In this document: piece by piece, positions 37,190 through 49,412 of the stretch
Position numbering within the stretch: the first letter of the stretch is position 1
How the letters are laid out: every line of letters starts with the position of its first letter
Assembly: GCA_028386065.3 (NCBI GenBank)
Contig: JAKUCV010007359.1
Location: 62,001-126,000, forward strand
DNA from: Turnera subulata
Taxonomy: Eukaryota > Streptophyta > Magnoliopsida > Malpighiales > Passifloraceae
Length of the DNA stretch: 64,000 nt
Reading direction: 5' to 3'
Program-made: the position numbers and the translations under genes
The notes under the pieces: generated by a model
What the model saw: the letters and a program-made list of their open reading frames with translations, nothing else
The model's database searches: none
What the model was told of the DNA's origin: nothing

Positions 37190-40100
37190 ATGGGTATTTC
37201 TTTTCTGGGTTCCCCTTCCGTTGCTTTTCTGTGTTCCCAAGACCAACTTTCTTTCTCTAGCTTACTGAACAAAACCACCACCAAAGTATCCAACGGAAAG
37301 CAAAAGGTGATTTCTTATTCTCATAAGTCATAATAATGTGAGAAAAATACTATTTTTAAGATATGAAGAATTTCCAAAGCTATCCAACACTCTATTCTCC
37401 AAAATGAACAACATGCAATTGTTTCATTAAAGAAATGAAACTCTATTTGGATGTTGAACTAAGTTTTTGAGTTAATATTTATTGAAATTAGTTTGTCTTT
37501 CTTTTGGCTTGGTAGTTAAAGATAGTAGCAGCATTTGCTTTGAACAATGAGGCAAGTGATGAGCTGTTTAGTACACAGCAGCAGCTGAAGCCGAAAAAAT
37601 CCCTCAACTTCTCTGGAAGCAAGCCTTCTACTCCTGTTCTTGACACCATAAACTACCCAGCTCACATGACCAATCTTTCTGTTCAGGTACAAAACTAAAC
37701 CCCAATGTGGAATTCTTTCCACTAAAAAATGATGGGTATTTGAGTTAATGCTCTCATCTAAATGTGTTTGCAGGAACTTGAAACCTTAGCTGACGAACTA
37801 CGAGAGGAGATTGTATATTCAGTGTCCAAGACAGGAGGCCACCTAAGTTCAAGCTTAGGTGTGGCAGAGCTAACAGTTGCACTTCACCATGTATTCAACG
37901 CTCCTGAGGACAAAATCATATGGGATGTTGGCCATCAGGTGAAAGCTTATTATCTGAGTCTGCAATTGAAAAAGCTAACTCAATATATATACTAGTAGAA
38001 TATTTATTTGACTGACAATAAAATAGAGTAGCTTATACGTACATGTGTGCAGACCTACCCACATAAGATTTTGACTGGGAGGAGATCAAGAATGCATACA
38101 ATTCGACAAACTTCCGGCGTTGCAGGGTTTCCCAAGAGGGAAGAAAGTGAATACGATGCCTTTGGAGCTGGTCATAGTTCTACTAGCATTTCTGCAGCCT
38201 TAGGTAAATCCAACATAATATAAGGCAAAGAACATAGAAATGCACCATTTGATTTTATGTTTATGAAACTTGCTTGCTAATTAGCAAAAATAGAACAAGA
38301 AGTTAAAATTATGAGAACTCAGCCAATTTAATACCCTCAAACATGTCTTAGTGTGGTGCATCCAATTGGAAGTTGTGAAATTTCTTAAAACCAAAATATA
38401 TGAAGAAGGATAGCCAGATAATTAAACAGTTATGGTAAAAACTAAGACATTAGTATTATACTACCTATTCCCATGCTTTGCAGGTATGGCAGTTGGCAGA
38501 GATTTGCTAGGGAAGGAGAACCACGTAGTTGCAGTGATAGGAGATGGTGCCATGACTGCAGGGCAGGCGTATGAGGCCATGAACAATGCAGGATATCTTG
38601 ATTCTAATCTAATTATTATCTTGAATGACAACAAACAAGTTTCTTTGCCCACTGCCACTGTTGATGGCCCTGCACCTCCCGTTGGGGCACTAAGTAAAGC
38701 CTTAACAAAGCTAAGTTCAAGTAGAAAGTTTAGCCAACTACGCGAAGCTGCAAAGGTAACTAGTCTTTAATTCAATTAGTTTCATTGCCATCTTGTAGGA
38801 AGATAAACATCCAGGAAATTCAGGATAACTCTAGCTAGTATACAATATAAAGTTTGTGAGATGAAGAGAAATATGGCTAATGTTTTAGCTATATCAACAG
38901 AGCTTTACAAAACAAATTGGAGAGAAAACACATGACATTGCTGCCAAGGTTGATTCCTGCATCAGAGGAATGGCGGGTGGTTCTGGGGCTTGCTTGTTTG
39001 AAGAACTAGGACTATACTATATTGGTCCAGTAGATGGTCACAATGTGGAAGACCTTGTATACATTTTAAAGAGGATCAAGGCTCTGCCAGCTCCAGGACC
39101 TGTACTCATTCATATTCTCACAGAGAAAGGCAAAGGTTATGCTCCCGCTGAAGTAGCACCAGACAAAATGCATGGTACCACTCTAGCTGTCTACCTTACT
39201 CTCTGTACATGTGATCAGTTTGTTAGGCTTAAGCTTAACGAGTATCTGTTGGTTCAGGTGTTGTGAAATTTGATCCGCAATCAGGGAAGCAATTGAAGAC
39301 CAGAGCAAATACATTGTCATATACTCAATATTTTGCAGAGTCTTTAATAGCTGAAGCAGAGAGAGACAATAAGATTGTGGCCATCCATGCTGCAATGGGA
39401 GGAGGGACAGGGCTTAATTTGTTCCAGAAGCATTTTCCTGATAGATGTTTCGATGTCGGGATAGCAGAACAACATGCTGTCACATTTGCTGCTGGTCTAG
39501 CTGCTGAAGGGCTTAAGCCATTTTGTGCTATCTACTCTTCTTTCCTGCAAAGAGGTTATGACCAGGTGAATAACATCAAACCCCCCTAGCCTAGCTGTGA
39601 TCACTTTTCAACTCTAGTTGGTTTATATAAAGAGATTCTTCTCAGTCTGTGAACTGGAAAACTCATAAATTCTTGGCTTGAATGAGTAATGAGAAATGAT
39701 TAACAGCATTTAGTCATATTCCTAGAGGCAACACATACATGATGGCATGGACCCTCAAAAAAAGAAAAGCATACATATAAGTCATTAAATGGCAACATAT
39801 CTTTTGATAAACTTTCTACCTTTGCTGATATTTGTGGCATTGATGCAGGTAGCTCATGATGTGGACCTTCAAAAGCTTCCAGTGAGATTTGCACTTGACA
39901 GGGCCGGGCTTGTGGGTGCAGATGGTCCAACTCATTGCGGTGCATTTGACACAACTTTCATGGCTTGTTTGCCTAATATGGTAGTCATGGCCCCTTCAGA
40001 TGAAATCGAACTCATGAATATGGTTGCCACTGCAGCAGCCATCAATGACCGGCCTAGTTGCTTCAGGTATCCCAGAGGAAATGGCACTGGCCTTTCCACT

Positions 40101-40833
40101 CTTCCTCCAAACAACAAAGGGACACCACTAGAGGTAACTAATCCCATCAAACTCTTCTGCATTGCCATGATTTAAAAAAAAAAAAAACATACACTAGGCA
40201 TATTTTGTTCTCTTTTCTAAAGTCACCAAACTAAACCACAGGTAGGAAAGGGAAGAATCTTGAAGGAAGGAAGTAAGGTGGCTTTTCTGGGATATGGAAC
40301 AATAGTGCAAAGCTGCATGAAAGCAGCAGAGCTTCTTCAGACCATAGGAGTCTCTGCAACTGTTGCTGATGCAAGATTCTGCAAGCCACTGGACGGAGAG
40401 TTGATCAGGAAGTTGGCTCAAGAGCATGATGTCCTCATCACTGTGGAAGAGGGATCCATCGGAGGATTCAGCTCTCATGTTTCTAATTTCATGAGCCTCA
40501 ATGGACTGCTGGATGGAAATGTCAAGGTAACCATCTCACAGAATCATCTTTTTTTTTTTTTATTATTAATGTGGGTGATTAGAAGCCATACACAATACAT
40601 TCAATTATGTTAATTAGGCTCTTACATTAATTTTGTTACTAACTTTGTGTGATTAACAAAACATGGTGCAGTGGAGGCCTATGATGCTACCTGACAGATA
40701 CATAGACCATGGATCACAGGCAGACCAGATTGATGAGGCAGGACTTAGCTCACAGCATATAGCAGCCACTGCTTTATCCCTAATCACTGGCTCCATGGGC
40801 AGACGACACTTTACCAACTTGTGGATGAACTAA
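37190..40833 (+). CDS. DXS: 1-deoxy-D-xylulose-5-phosphate synthase, plastid, clade-2 type
   Basis: Ten exons in phase: 37190-37306, 37516-37686, 37774-37938, 38053-38203, 38484-38755, 38901-39174, 39258-39565, 39849-40133, 40242-40526, 40672-40833. They give 729 residues. DXS condenses pyruvate with glyceraldehyde 3-phosphate, the first and flux-controlling step of the plastid MEP isoprenoid pathway. The first 60-70 residues are Ser/Lys-rich and fit a transit peptide. Thiamine-diphosphate and transketolase signatures are [19 protein letters not shown] (221-226) with [17 protein letters not shown], and the catalytic-Glu segment [15 protein letters not shown] (Glu454). Clade-2 marks are [44 protein letters not shown] and [12 protein letters not shown]; this clade usually serves specialised terpenoids, carotenoids and mycorrhiza. 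AATAAA lies at 40897-40902. Confidence 0.96.
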
Positions 40834-43800
40834 GAAACCTCATTGTTTTCATTAAACAACCAAGTAATTGTAAAGTATATGGCGCTCTAGTGTATTAATA
40901 AAGTTATCTTATTCGTGGAATTATCAATTGAGTTATGCTCTGACTTGAAGGGTTTCACTAGAATCTAAGGAGTAAGACCTCATGGTCTGAGAAATGGGTC
41001 CTGTAGTTGGCAGATTCCAATTTTGTGTTCAGGGCCGAGGCCCATGATTCTTAATATCATCGAGTAGGGATACTCAATTCTGTTTTCTTAATTAGCTGGT
41101 TTGATGAAGAATAGTTAGCTAATTAGTAGGTAAAGAATGTTACTATTGGCTAATTTATCAACATAAGATAAGCTGCTGTCAGATAATTACTGACTTATTG
41201 TAATCACCAGGTAATAATATACAAATTACCATCCTAAATTATGATCATGTGATAGAGTAAGTGATCATAAGAGACTAATCTATCACTGAAACACATTACC
41301 TATGATTACCGTATAATCCAGTAATGGAATTATTTGTGGAGGGTACATTTTGAAGGGGAAAGAAGGTAGAAATCAGGAAGAGGGCAGTAGAGGAACAAAG
41401 TCTGGCACTTCATGATGGGGAGAGCATCATGAAGTGGTCTACGCTCCAATCTCATTTATTAGCATATATAAACGGTCAACCTTCTTCTTGTTGAATTCCT
41501 AAATTCATTGTGATTTCACTTGGTTTAGTGGTATTGGTCCTCCAATAATAGGTGAATGGAGCCTCAAAGTGGACACTATAAGATTCCATTCTAAGATTAA
41601 TTTCTAACTTCATGTCAATTAACCTCCAACAAGTTATCCGATTCGTTATATCCATTTATGTAAGAATTACATATACTTAACAATTAATAACCTGCACATG
41701 TTGAACTAATCTAGATTAGTCTAAGTGAAGCTTCTATGAAAGTATCCACAAAAGATTGGTAGTTCTTCAAATCCTCGGTCAAATCTTAGAAATTAAACAA
41801 AAAAAAGGGCTTGAAATTGATGGGAGACGATAGGTCAATTTTAACAATCTATCTATTAATCTAGCTATCTACAAAGCCTAGAGGAGGGTAGTGAAAGTGT
41901 GGTCGATGAGAAAAAATTATTTATGAAACACAACACGGTTCGCCGACCCACGTGCCCTGCCACCTTTTTCCTGCTAATAATGCAAATTAGATAATTTCCA
42001 GGATAGTGAAAGTGAGTCTTTCTGGCGAAAAAACCCATTTTCTTTTTTCTAAAAAATTTTCCGGGTGGACGATTAGTACTACTCCTAATCATTTATGGAG
42101 CAAAAGGACAAATTCGTCCTAACTTATTTTTTTTTTAATACTAGTAGTACTACTACTACTTTTTAACCGACGCTCACGCATCACATGACGTTATTGGTTT
42201 GCTGCTTTCCTTTTTTTTTAAAAAAAAGAGGAAACCCAGAAAACTACAACAGACGACAACCGATCCAAAACCATGCCCTGTTATGTCGCCACGTGTTGTT
42301 TACGGTTCTTGTAAGATTGCCAGCGTGTCAGTTTAGTTGGTCAGAAATTAACAAGAACTAAAAGCATTACATCTAGCCTTCTTGCTTGTCTAATTCGGAT
42401 CCGATCCAAATGGCACAACAACTCGTTATAGTAAATTAGTTTTCTAATAAAAAATTTTTACACACTTTTGAGTTTAAATCAGCTTAAACGAAATTAAATT
42501 ACTTATCATTTAGACCCATCCATTGCTTAAAGCATTTCAATTTTGGCTTGGCCTTATTGAAGTAAAACACTTTTTTTAGAGGAAGAAATAAAACACTTTG
42601 AATTAGTACTTGTAGATTTCCACTTAAAAAGAACTGGAATTGGAGGCTTTTTTTATTAAAAATTATAACCTCTGTGTGCGTCACCTGTAAGGATAAGGCT
42701 GCACTTATAAGTGCAATGTGGTATTTGACTATTGAGAACAACAATCAAAGAAGACTGAAATATTTTTTTAAAAAAAAAAATTAGGCTTTAATTAATTTTG
42801 AGGTACATTTTTTTTCTCAAGAAAACATTTACTTAAAACCCCACAAGAAATTATAGTTCTTACTTCCTCAAAAAACACTGCAACCTGATATTTCAAGACG
42901 AAAGTATTTCAGATAAGAATATAACAGTTGATTGCAAGTGAAAATCCGTAAATGAAATTGGACGGCAGAAGATGTAATGGATGGGGGAAATGGAAGACTT
43001 TGATTTGCTATCAATCAATGTCGTTCTGCTGGCTACCGGATCGGGTAAGGCAAAATAACTACTTTCAAAATTGGAAAAAGACTCTTCACTTCAGTACGTT
43101 GTACCAGAAAAAGCTTCTCATTGTCCTTAGCACTAGGAGTAATTTTCAGAATTAATTGCCCACAAAAATAATTAGTAGCAGATAATCTCAATGTCAAATC
43201 ATCCCCAAAAGTAGATTTTGTCATACATTAAAAAATCAAAATGAACTAGCAATTCGATTTTAAAAATTGGACTATCTTCACTTGTGTCCACACACCGAGG
43301 CGACTATTCTGCATTACTTTCTCCTTTTTTTTTTCCTTGTAATAACTCTTATTCTTAAACTAAATTGTAAAAAAAGTGATAAAATTTGTATAAATTATAT
43401 CTATAATACTAATAAGAATGATTATTTTTCTTAAAAAAGGGCAATTAATGATTCTCAACAAAAAATAACGCACACCGCTGTCTTTTCCCCATTGGTTATA
43501 TAAAAAGCATATTTTTCAACCAAAAAAATGAGAGGAAGCAAAAGAAAACTGTCACCCCATCATCTCTCCTCGCCCCATCTCTTAACAGTTGTAGCACGAT
43601 CCAACAACGTTTGGCACAACTATCAATATTCTACAAAAAATATTTAAGCATTTCTAGAATTTGGTCATAATCTGGGAATGCGAACCGAAACTTTATCTTA
43701 ATAAGTAAATAGTCTAGCATTTAAATTTATAAAATTTCAGATAGGAATTGTATCGGCTGAAGAAAACAAATATTACTTCAATGTGTAAATTTAATGTCGA

Positions 43801-44842
43801 TTATAATAAATTCCAAACACTGAAATCAAACAAAATGAAAATAAATTAGCCAAGAAAGTATAAAAATTTCAACTAGAGTGCAATAAACATATAAAATAAT
43901 ATTCTCTCTCATCGTTGCTATTACATGTTAACAAGAAGTTGTCGGTAGTGATAATGATATAGAGTTGGTTTGGAAATTAGGAAATTATGTGGATTAGACT
44001 CGTAACGAAATTCAAAACCCCACCCGAATAAATAATAGTAGCCACAACAAAGCAACCGAGCAAATAATATAATTTCTGAATAATGAAATTAACAGTAACG
44101 AAAGTAATTTAGAGACTTAACGTATAAAAAGTGAAATCAGGTATAGAAGTGAGAAAAATCTTACTCCTTTATTGGTGAGTAGAAAATTACTTAATTAAGT
44201 ACTAAGTAGATTCATTAATCAGACACCGAAAGAAATTTCAGGACAACAAAAGTACAGGGTTGATTTCGAATGTGCATCAAATAAACCGAATAACGTTTAA
44301 GGCTCCAAATATGGTTTGGTTTTAATTTCTTTTCTTTTTTTTGTCAGGTTCAGTTTTAAGTTTGAGATACTTCTAAATTGACCCAAAAAAAAAAGAACAC
44401 ATAAAAAGGGAAAGGTGCGGCACAGGGGTAGCTAAAAAGATAATATTGTTTTGAAATCTGAGAAATAAAAAAAATCTATAGTCTATGTCCAAATAAAATA
44501 AAATAAAAACAGCACTATTTTACCTGGCCAATATCTACCCACGTGTCCTCCTCGTAGTCGTCAGCAACCGAGATTTGGCCTCCTCTGACCAAGAACTAGA
44601 TATTGATTAGATATTCCAAACCAAATTAATAGCTAAATAGCTAAGCCTTGAAGAAATCCAGCTCCTCTCTTCTTCACTTAGCCCCCTCCCCTCCATTACA
44701 CAAAGCTCTCTACTACTCTCACAGAATCTTGGAGCCCAAAATCCAAACCCAAAAAAAATAAAAGAAAACAAAAAGGCCCTACTAGTTCATTACATTACAC
44801 AGTTAGTTAGTAGATTGGTCTGAGAAAAACAGGAAGAAAGAA
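40834..44842. other. 4 kb intergenic region between DXS and the CONSTANS-like gene
   Basis: AT-rich. The frames I examined show no family resemblance. The last 200 bases are CT/CA-rich and probably form the leader of the CONSTANS-like gene; ACGTG cores occur near 41950, 42291 and 44541. No clear transposon ends found. Confidence 0.45.
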
Positions 44843-46232
44843 ATGGGAATCGAAATCGACACCCTGAGAAGCTTAACCGCGGGGTGGAGTGTGGCGGCGA
44901 AGCGCTGCGACTCTTGCAAGACGGCCGCTGCTGCTGCTTTCTGCCGAGTCGACTCGGCTTTCCTCTGCCTGAACTGCGACGCCGCCATCCACGATAACAA
45001 CAACAGCAACAGCAACGACAGCGACAAGCAGTATCAGCCGATGATGTCCTCCAGGCACGCGCGGGTGTGGATGTGCGAGGTGTGCGAGCAGGCTCCCGCC
45101 GCCGTCACCTGCAAGGCGGACGCCGCTGCCCTCTGCGTCACCTGCGACGCCGACATCCACTCCGCCAACCCCCTCGCCCGCCGCCACGAGCGGCTCCCCG
45201 TCGAGCCCTTCTATGACTCCGCGGAGTCACTCGTCAAGTCCTCCTCCTCCTCCTCCTCCTCGCCCTTCGGTTTCCTCGTGGCCAACGATAATCTCGCCGC
45301 CGCCGCCGCCGCAGGCGGCTACGACCAGAATGAGGAACCCGACGGCGGTGTACCCTGGAACATCCTATCCCACGCCGCCACCGACCAAAACCAGAGCCAG
45401 AACCAGCACCAGCCAGTGCTCGGGTCGAAAGTGGTGGAAATGGAACAGAATCTAGAGCTGAAGCCTGGTTTCCAGAATAACCACCACCTGTTCTTCGCTA
45501 ACGCGGACCCGTTTCTTGATTTCGAGTATCAGAATTCAATGGAAGGAATGTTCCACAACGAGCACAGCCATCTTGGCGGCGGTGGAGGGGGAAGTGACAG
45601 TGTTGTTCCTGTACAGAACAAACAAGCTCTTATCAATCATCAACTCCTCAATAACAACGAGAAGTGCTTTGACATCGACTTCAGTAGATCAAAAATCTCC
45701 TCCTTCAACTACCCGTCGTCTCAGTCTCTCAGCCATAGCGTAAGTTCTCTTCCCTTTTCTTGTCTTTGAAGTCTTTGAATTTTTAAGCTTCAAAAAGAAC
45801 GGTTCTTGATATGTGTATTCTCTGTTTCTTTTTTGGGTTTCGTTTCAGGTTTCCTCGTCGTCGCTTGAGGTAGGAGTTGTTCCGGATGGGAACTCCTTGT
45901 CGGATATTTCTTACCCTTTTGGCCGGAGCATGAACTCCGGCACCGATCATGTTCCGGGGACGGGGGCTACTGCCAGCCAAGCAACGCAGTTATGCGGGAT
46001 TGATAGGGAAGCCAGGGTGTTGAGGTACAGGGAGAAGAGGAAGAACCGGAAATTCGAGAAGACCATACGCTACGCCTCCCGGAAAGCCTACGCCGAGACC
46101 CGGCCCAGGATCAAAGGCCGGTTTGCGAAGCGGACCGAAACGGATTCCGATATGGACCGGTTCTTCGACAACTCTCCGGCCTCGGTTGCATTCCTGTCCG
46201 ACGCACAGTACGGCGTCGTCCCATCCTTTTGA
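44843..46232 (+). CDS. CONSTANS-like B-box/CCT transcription factor (group I, two B-boxes)
   Basis: Two exons, 44843-45739 and 45849-46232, with one short intron before the CCT region as usual for CO/COL genes, give 426 residues. B-box 1 begins [13 protein letters not shown] (residues 22-34) and B-box 2 is [13 protein letters not shown]...[17 protein letters not shown] (about 78-117). The CCT domain near the C terminus ([20 protein letters not shown] onward) binds DNA and NF-Y partners. The protein ends with a VP motif, YGVVPSF, which in CO/COL proteins contacts COP1. COL3/4/5-type members have this layout; they act in light signalling, flowering and branching. Odd point: B-box 1 has an Asn/Ser/Asp-rich insertion (about 51-69) between CDAAIH and SRHAR. 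A TCC repeat codes poly-Ser at about 133-140. Confidence 0.94.
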
Positions 46233-46956
46233 TGATTAATTAGCGGAAGGGGGGTTGTTTATTAGGTGCTCTTTCACCCTAATCATGAAGGTGTATTAAT
46301 TGTGCCAAGAAGGAAATATATATAAAGTAATTAATTTGCTTATCTGCTGCTCCAGCTGAGAGATAGTAGTAGTTTGTAAGGTACGTCGTCGTTCGTCTGC
46401 CAAGAAAAAAGAATAAACGGGCAAGGTGGGTGGTGGTATTAGTGTTAATCAATCCTCGTCGGTGTAAATTAATTGTATTTGAATCATTGTAGGGGTTTGA
46501 TTTAGATTGGGAGGAGGCAACAACAAGAATCATGTTGCCTTTGTACACCTGGAAATTAAAGATTTCAGCTGAAAAAAGCCCAGCTACTTTTTGCTGTAAC
46601 CACTTTCTGTGCAAAGTAAAAAAGCTTTTTTAGTTATGGGCTGGTGCTTACCTTCTTTTTCTATCATTTCTTCTTTCCATCCCAATATTGTATTATTTTT
46701 CATGTAAATTGATTCAAAAGAGGTTGAACCCCTCATTGTTTAAGCCAATGACCATTAGTTTTCTATCATCTTTTTACTGGGTTCTGCACAAATCTGACCA
46801 CGAATCTGTTACTCAATTTCTATTGGCTTCTACCCATCTTTTCACCTGGATCTATTACTCGATTTCTATTGGCTTCCAGGAAATCAAAAGCTCTGCTCTT
46901 GTCCTTGCAGCTTTTATTATTGTTATCTAAAGTTTATTGATGGTCGGTCGATTATG
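46233..46956. other. Intergenic, 3' flank of the CONSTANS-like gene
   Basis: Probable 3' UTR then AT-rich DNA. A 24-bp stretch around CTCGATTTCTATTGGCTTC is repeated imperfectly near 46810-46880. No gene seen. Confidence 0.4.
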
Positions 46957-47067
46957 GTTGAGGTTGGGGATAATGGCTTAGGAAGTCCTATAACTTTAGG
47001 TGTGATTCTATTTGAGTCCTAAAATTTCGTAGTTGGTTATTCGAGTCCTAAAAAATTATATCTAAAG

Positions 47068-47850
47068 TTTTTTTTTTTTTGATCCAAATGAGTTTATATT
47101 ACTAAGGCAAATGATTATACAAAATCACACTGGTTACAAGAACTACGGACATGGTCATCTTGTAAAAGCTCCAATACAGAGGCAGGGGATGCTCATGAAT
47201 AGTTAAACCCAAACCTGCATTATAGGCCAACTTGGCTAGGTGATCAGCACAAGAATTACTCTCCCTGGGTACGAAGGAGATGGTTACAGACCATTGTTTA
47301 ATCGTCGAGGACTACATCATCAAGAGAAGGGGAGGTGATCCATTGAACAGCCACTTGAGAGTCCGATTCAAGGTGAATGTTATGACAATTCAGGGACCAA
47401 GCTAACCTTAGACCTTCCAAAATAGCTCTCAGTTCGGCCTTAATGGAAGAGCAAGAGCCGAGGTTGAAACCGAAACCCACCACCCAGTTTCCACAGTAGT
47501 CTCTTATCAAACCTCCGGCCGTAGCAAGATCAAGAGGTGGGGTAGACGAGCCATCCACATTCAGCTTCCAAGAGCCAACCGGAGGTCTAGTCCATTTGAA
47601 TACTCCATTATCAACACTTCTCGGCCCCAAAAGAGTTTCCTTCTTCAAATTAAGAGCATAAAGGAAACTCTGGGTTGTAGAATTAATAGCATGGAGAGGT
47701 CTGGTAGGTATATCCCTACCAGCTTCAAAAACTAAGTTGTTACGCCATAACCATAACTTCCAACAAGCAACTCCAAAAAGGAGCTTCCACGGAAAACCAC
47801 TTGCCGTGGACCATGCTGCAGTCAAATTCCCCGTAACCCAATTCCTGAGG
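47068..47850 (-). mobile_element. 5'-truncated LINE with RNase H domain, nested in the foldback element
   Basis: On the minus strand 47825-47300 codes for about 175 residues of an RVT_3-type RNase H region: LFGVACWKLWLWRNNLVF, then KLNVDGSS (Asp), IKAELRAILEGL (Glu), LESDSQVAVQ (Asp). After a stop the last piece continues in another frame as VTISFVPRESNSCADHLAK (Asp), so all four catalytic acids are present but the frame is broken. A 13-T run at 47068-47080 is the poly-A tail on the element strand. Flanks CTAAAGTTT on the left and CTAAAGTTTTT on the right (47853-47863) look like the target-site duplication. Confidence 0.82.
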
Positions 47851-49167
47851 TCCTAAAGTTTTTGATGGTCGGTCGACTATGGTTGATGCTGGGGATAATG
47901 ACTTAGGAAGTCCTATAACTTTAGGTGTGATTCTATTTGAGTCCTAAAATTTCCTAGTTGGTTATTCGAGTCCTAAAAAATTATAATAGAGTCTATTTGA
48001 GTCCTAAACTTATCTTCTTGTCAAAATTTGGTGTTAATTTATAAATTTTAGTCCTTTAAATGTTTCAAAATATTCATTATGGTCCCTCTATCATAATTTG
48101 GGTCCCCAAATTATATATTTTAGCTCCAAAAATCTTAAACATTAAGATCTTAAACCCTAAAAATACTAAATCTTACAATCGTAAATCTTAAGAAATCTAA
48201 TATTCTAAACTTTAAAATAACAAATCTTTGAATCATAATAATTTAAACACTAAACTCTAGATTAAACCCTAAACATAAAAAATCTAAACCTTAAATACTA
48301 AATTCTTAAACAATAACCTTAAAAATTAAATCCTAGATCCTAAAATCATAACCTTAACTCTAACCCCAAAATTCTAAACCCGAAACTCCTAGAATTTTAA
48401 ATTATAAATATTAAAAAATATAAACTTAAGCCCTTAAAATCTAAAATCAAATTATAAATTTTAAAAAATATAAACTTAAAACCTTTAAATCTAAAATCCT
48501 AAAAGCTAAAACCCCTAATTTCTAAAATTTTAAAATTTAAAATAATAAAACTCTAAAAATGAAATCCCTATATTCTAAGGCTCTAAATTATAAAATTCTA
48601 AACCTTAGATCTTAAACTATAAGAATAGTATATTATTATTTAAGATTTTGGAGTTTAGGAGCTTAGGATTTTAGGATTTATGGCTTAGAGTTTTTGAATT
48701 TAGTACTTAAGATTTCAAGATTTATGGTTTAGGATTTTTCAAATTCATGAGCTTGAATTTAAAGATGTTAATCATTTTATGGTTTATCATATAGGGTTTA
48801 TTATTTGGGTTTAGGATTAGGGTACTTTAGTATTTTAGGATTTAGAATTAAAAATTTTAACCCTTAAAGTTTTAGGACTTTGGGTTTTTAGATTTAGAAT
48901 TTTAGAATTTAAGTTTTAAAAATAACATTTAGGGTTTTAGGATTTTAAATTTAATGTTTAGGGTTTAGAATTGTTAGCATTTTAGAATTTTAAGATTTAA
49001 AGTTTAGAGTATTTATGTTTCGGGTTTAGAGCCAAGAGTTTATGATTTAAAATTCTTAAAATTTTGGGACCTAATTAATCTAAATTGTTATAGTGGGATC
49101 ATAATAAGTATGTTGGAGAACGTGAAGGACTAAAAATTATAAACTTGACATCTAAATTTGGTAACAA

Positions 49168-49412
49168 ATAGTTTTAGGACTCAATTGGACTCTATTATAA
49201 GGTTTTAAGACTCGAATAACCAACTAAGAAATTTTAGGACTCAAATAGGATTACACCTAAAGTTTTAGGACTTCCTAAGCCATTATCCCAATAGTTTTAG
49301 GACTCAATTGGACTCTATTATAACGTTTTAGGACTCGAATAACCAACTAAGAAATTTTAAGACTCAAATAGGATTACACCTAAAATTTTAGGACTTCCTA
49401 AGCCATTATCCC
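49168..49412. repeat. 123-bp tandem duplication of the foldback element's right tip
   Basis: ATAGTTTTAGGACTCAATTG starts at 49168 and again at 49291; each copy runs to AAGCCATTATCCC. They differ at a few positions only. Confidence 0.85.

Larger units (their letters stand above)
46967..49412. mobile_element. Foldback (long inverted-repeat) element with telomere-like interior, MULE-like ends
   Basis: The left end reads GGGATAATGGCTTAGGAAG and the right end its complement, CTTCCTAAGCCATTATCCC. Past the tip, blocks such as TTTAGGTGT, GAGTCCTAAAATTTC, GTTGGTTATTCGAGTCC, TAGTCC and GGTCCC match in reverse order on the other side, so the inverted repeat covers about 230 bp plus. Between about 48110 and 48630 the DNA is degenerate AAACCCTAAA-type sequence; from about 48640 to 49050 it is TTTAGGGTTT-type, that is, the same in mirror orientation. 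The probable target-site duplication is GTTGAGGTTG (46957-46966) and GTTGATGTTG (49413-49422), 9 of 10 identical. Both tips are tandemly duplicated. No transposase frame; it is non-autonomous. Confidence 0.78.

Noticed and set aside
46928..47990. A 120-bp target-site duplication of the LINE
   Set aside because: LINE duplications are normally under about 20 bp; the start of a second tip copy (TCTAAAGTTT) before the T run shows that a tandem duplication came first.
48110..49050. True interstitial telomere array
   Set aside because: Motifs are degenerate, no run of exact TTTAGGG units exists, and orientation flips at the centre, so an inverted-repeat element explains it better.
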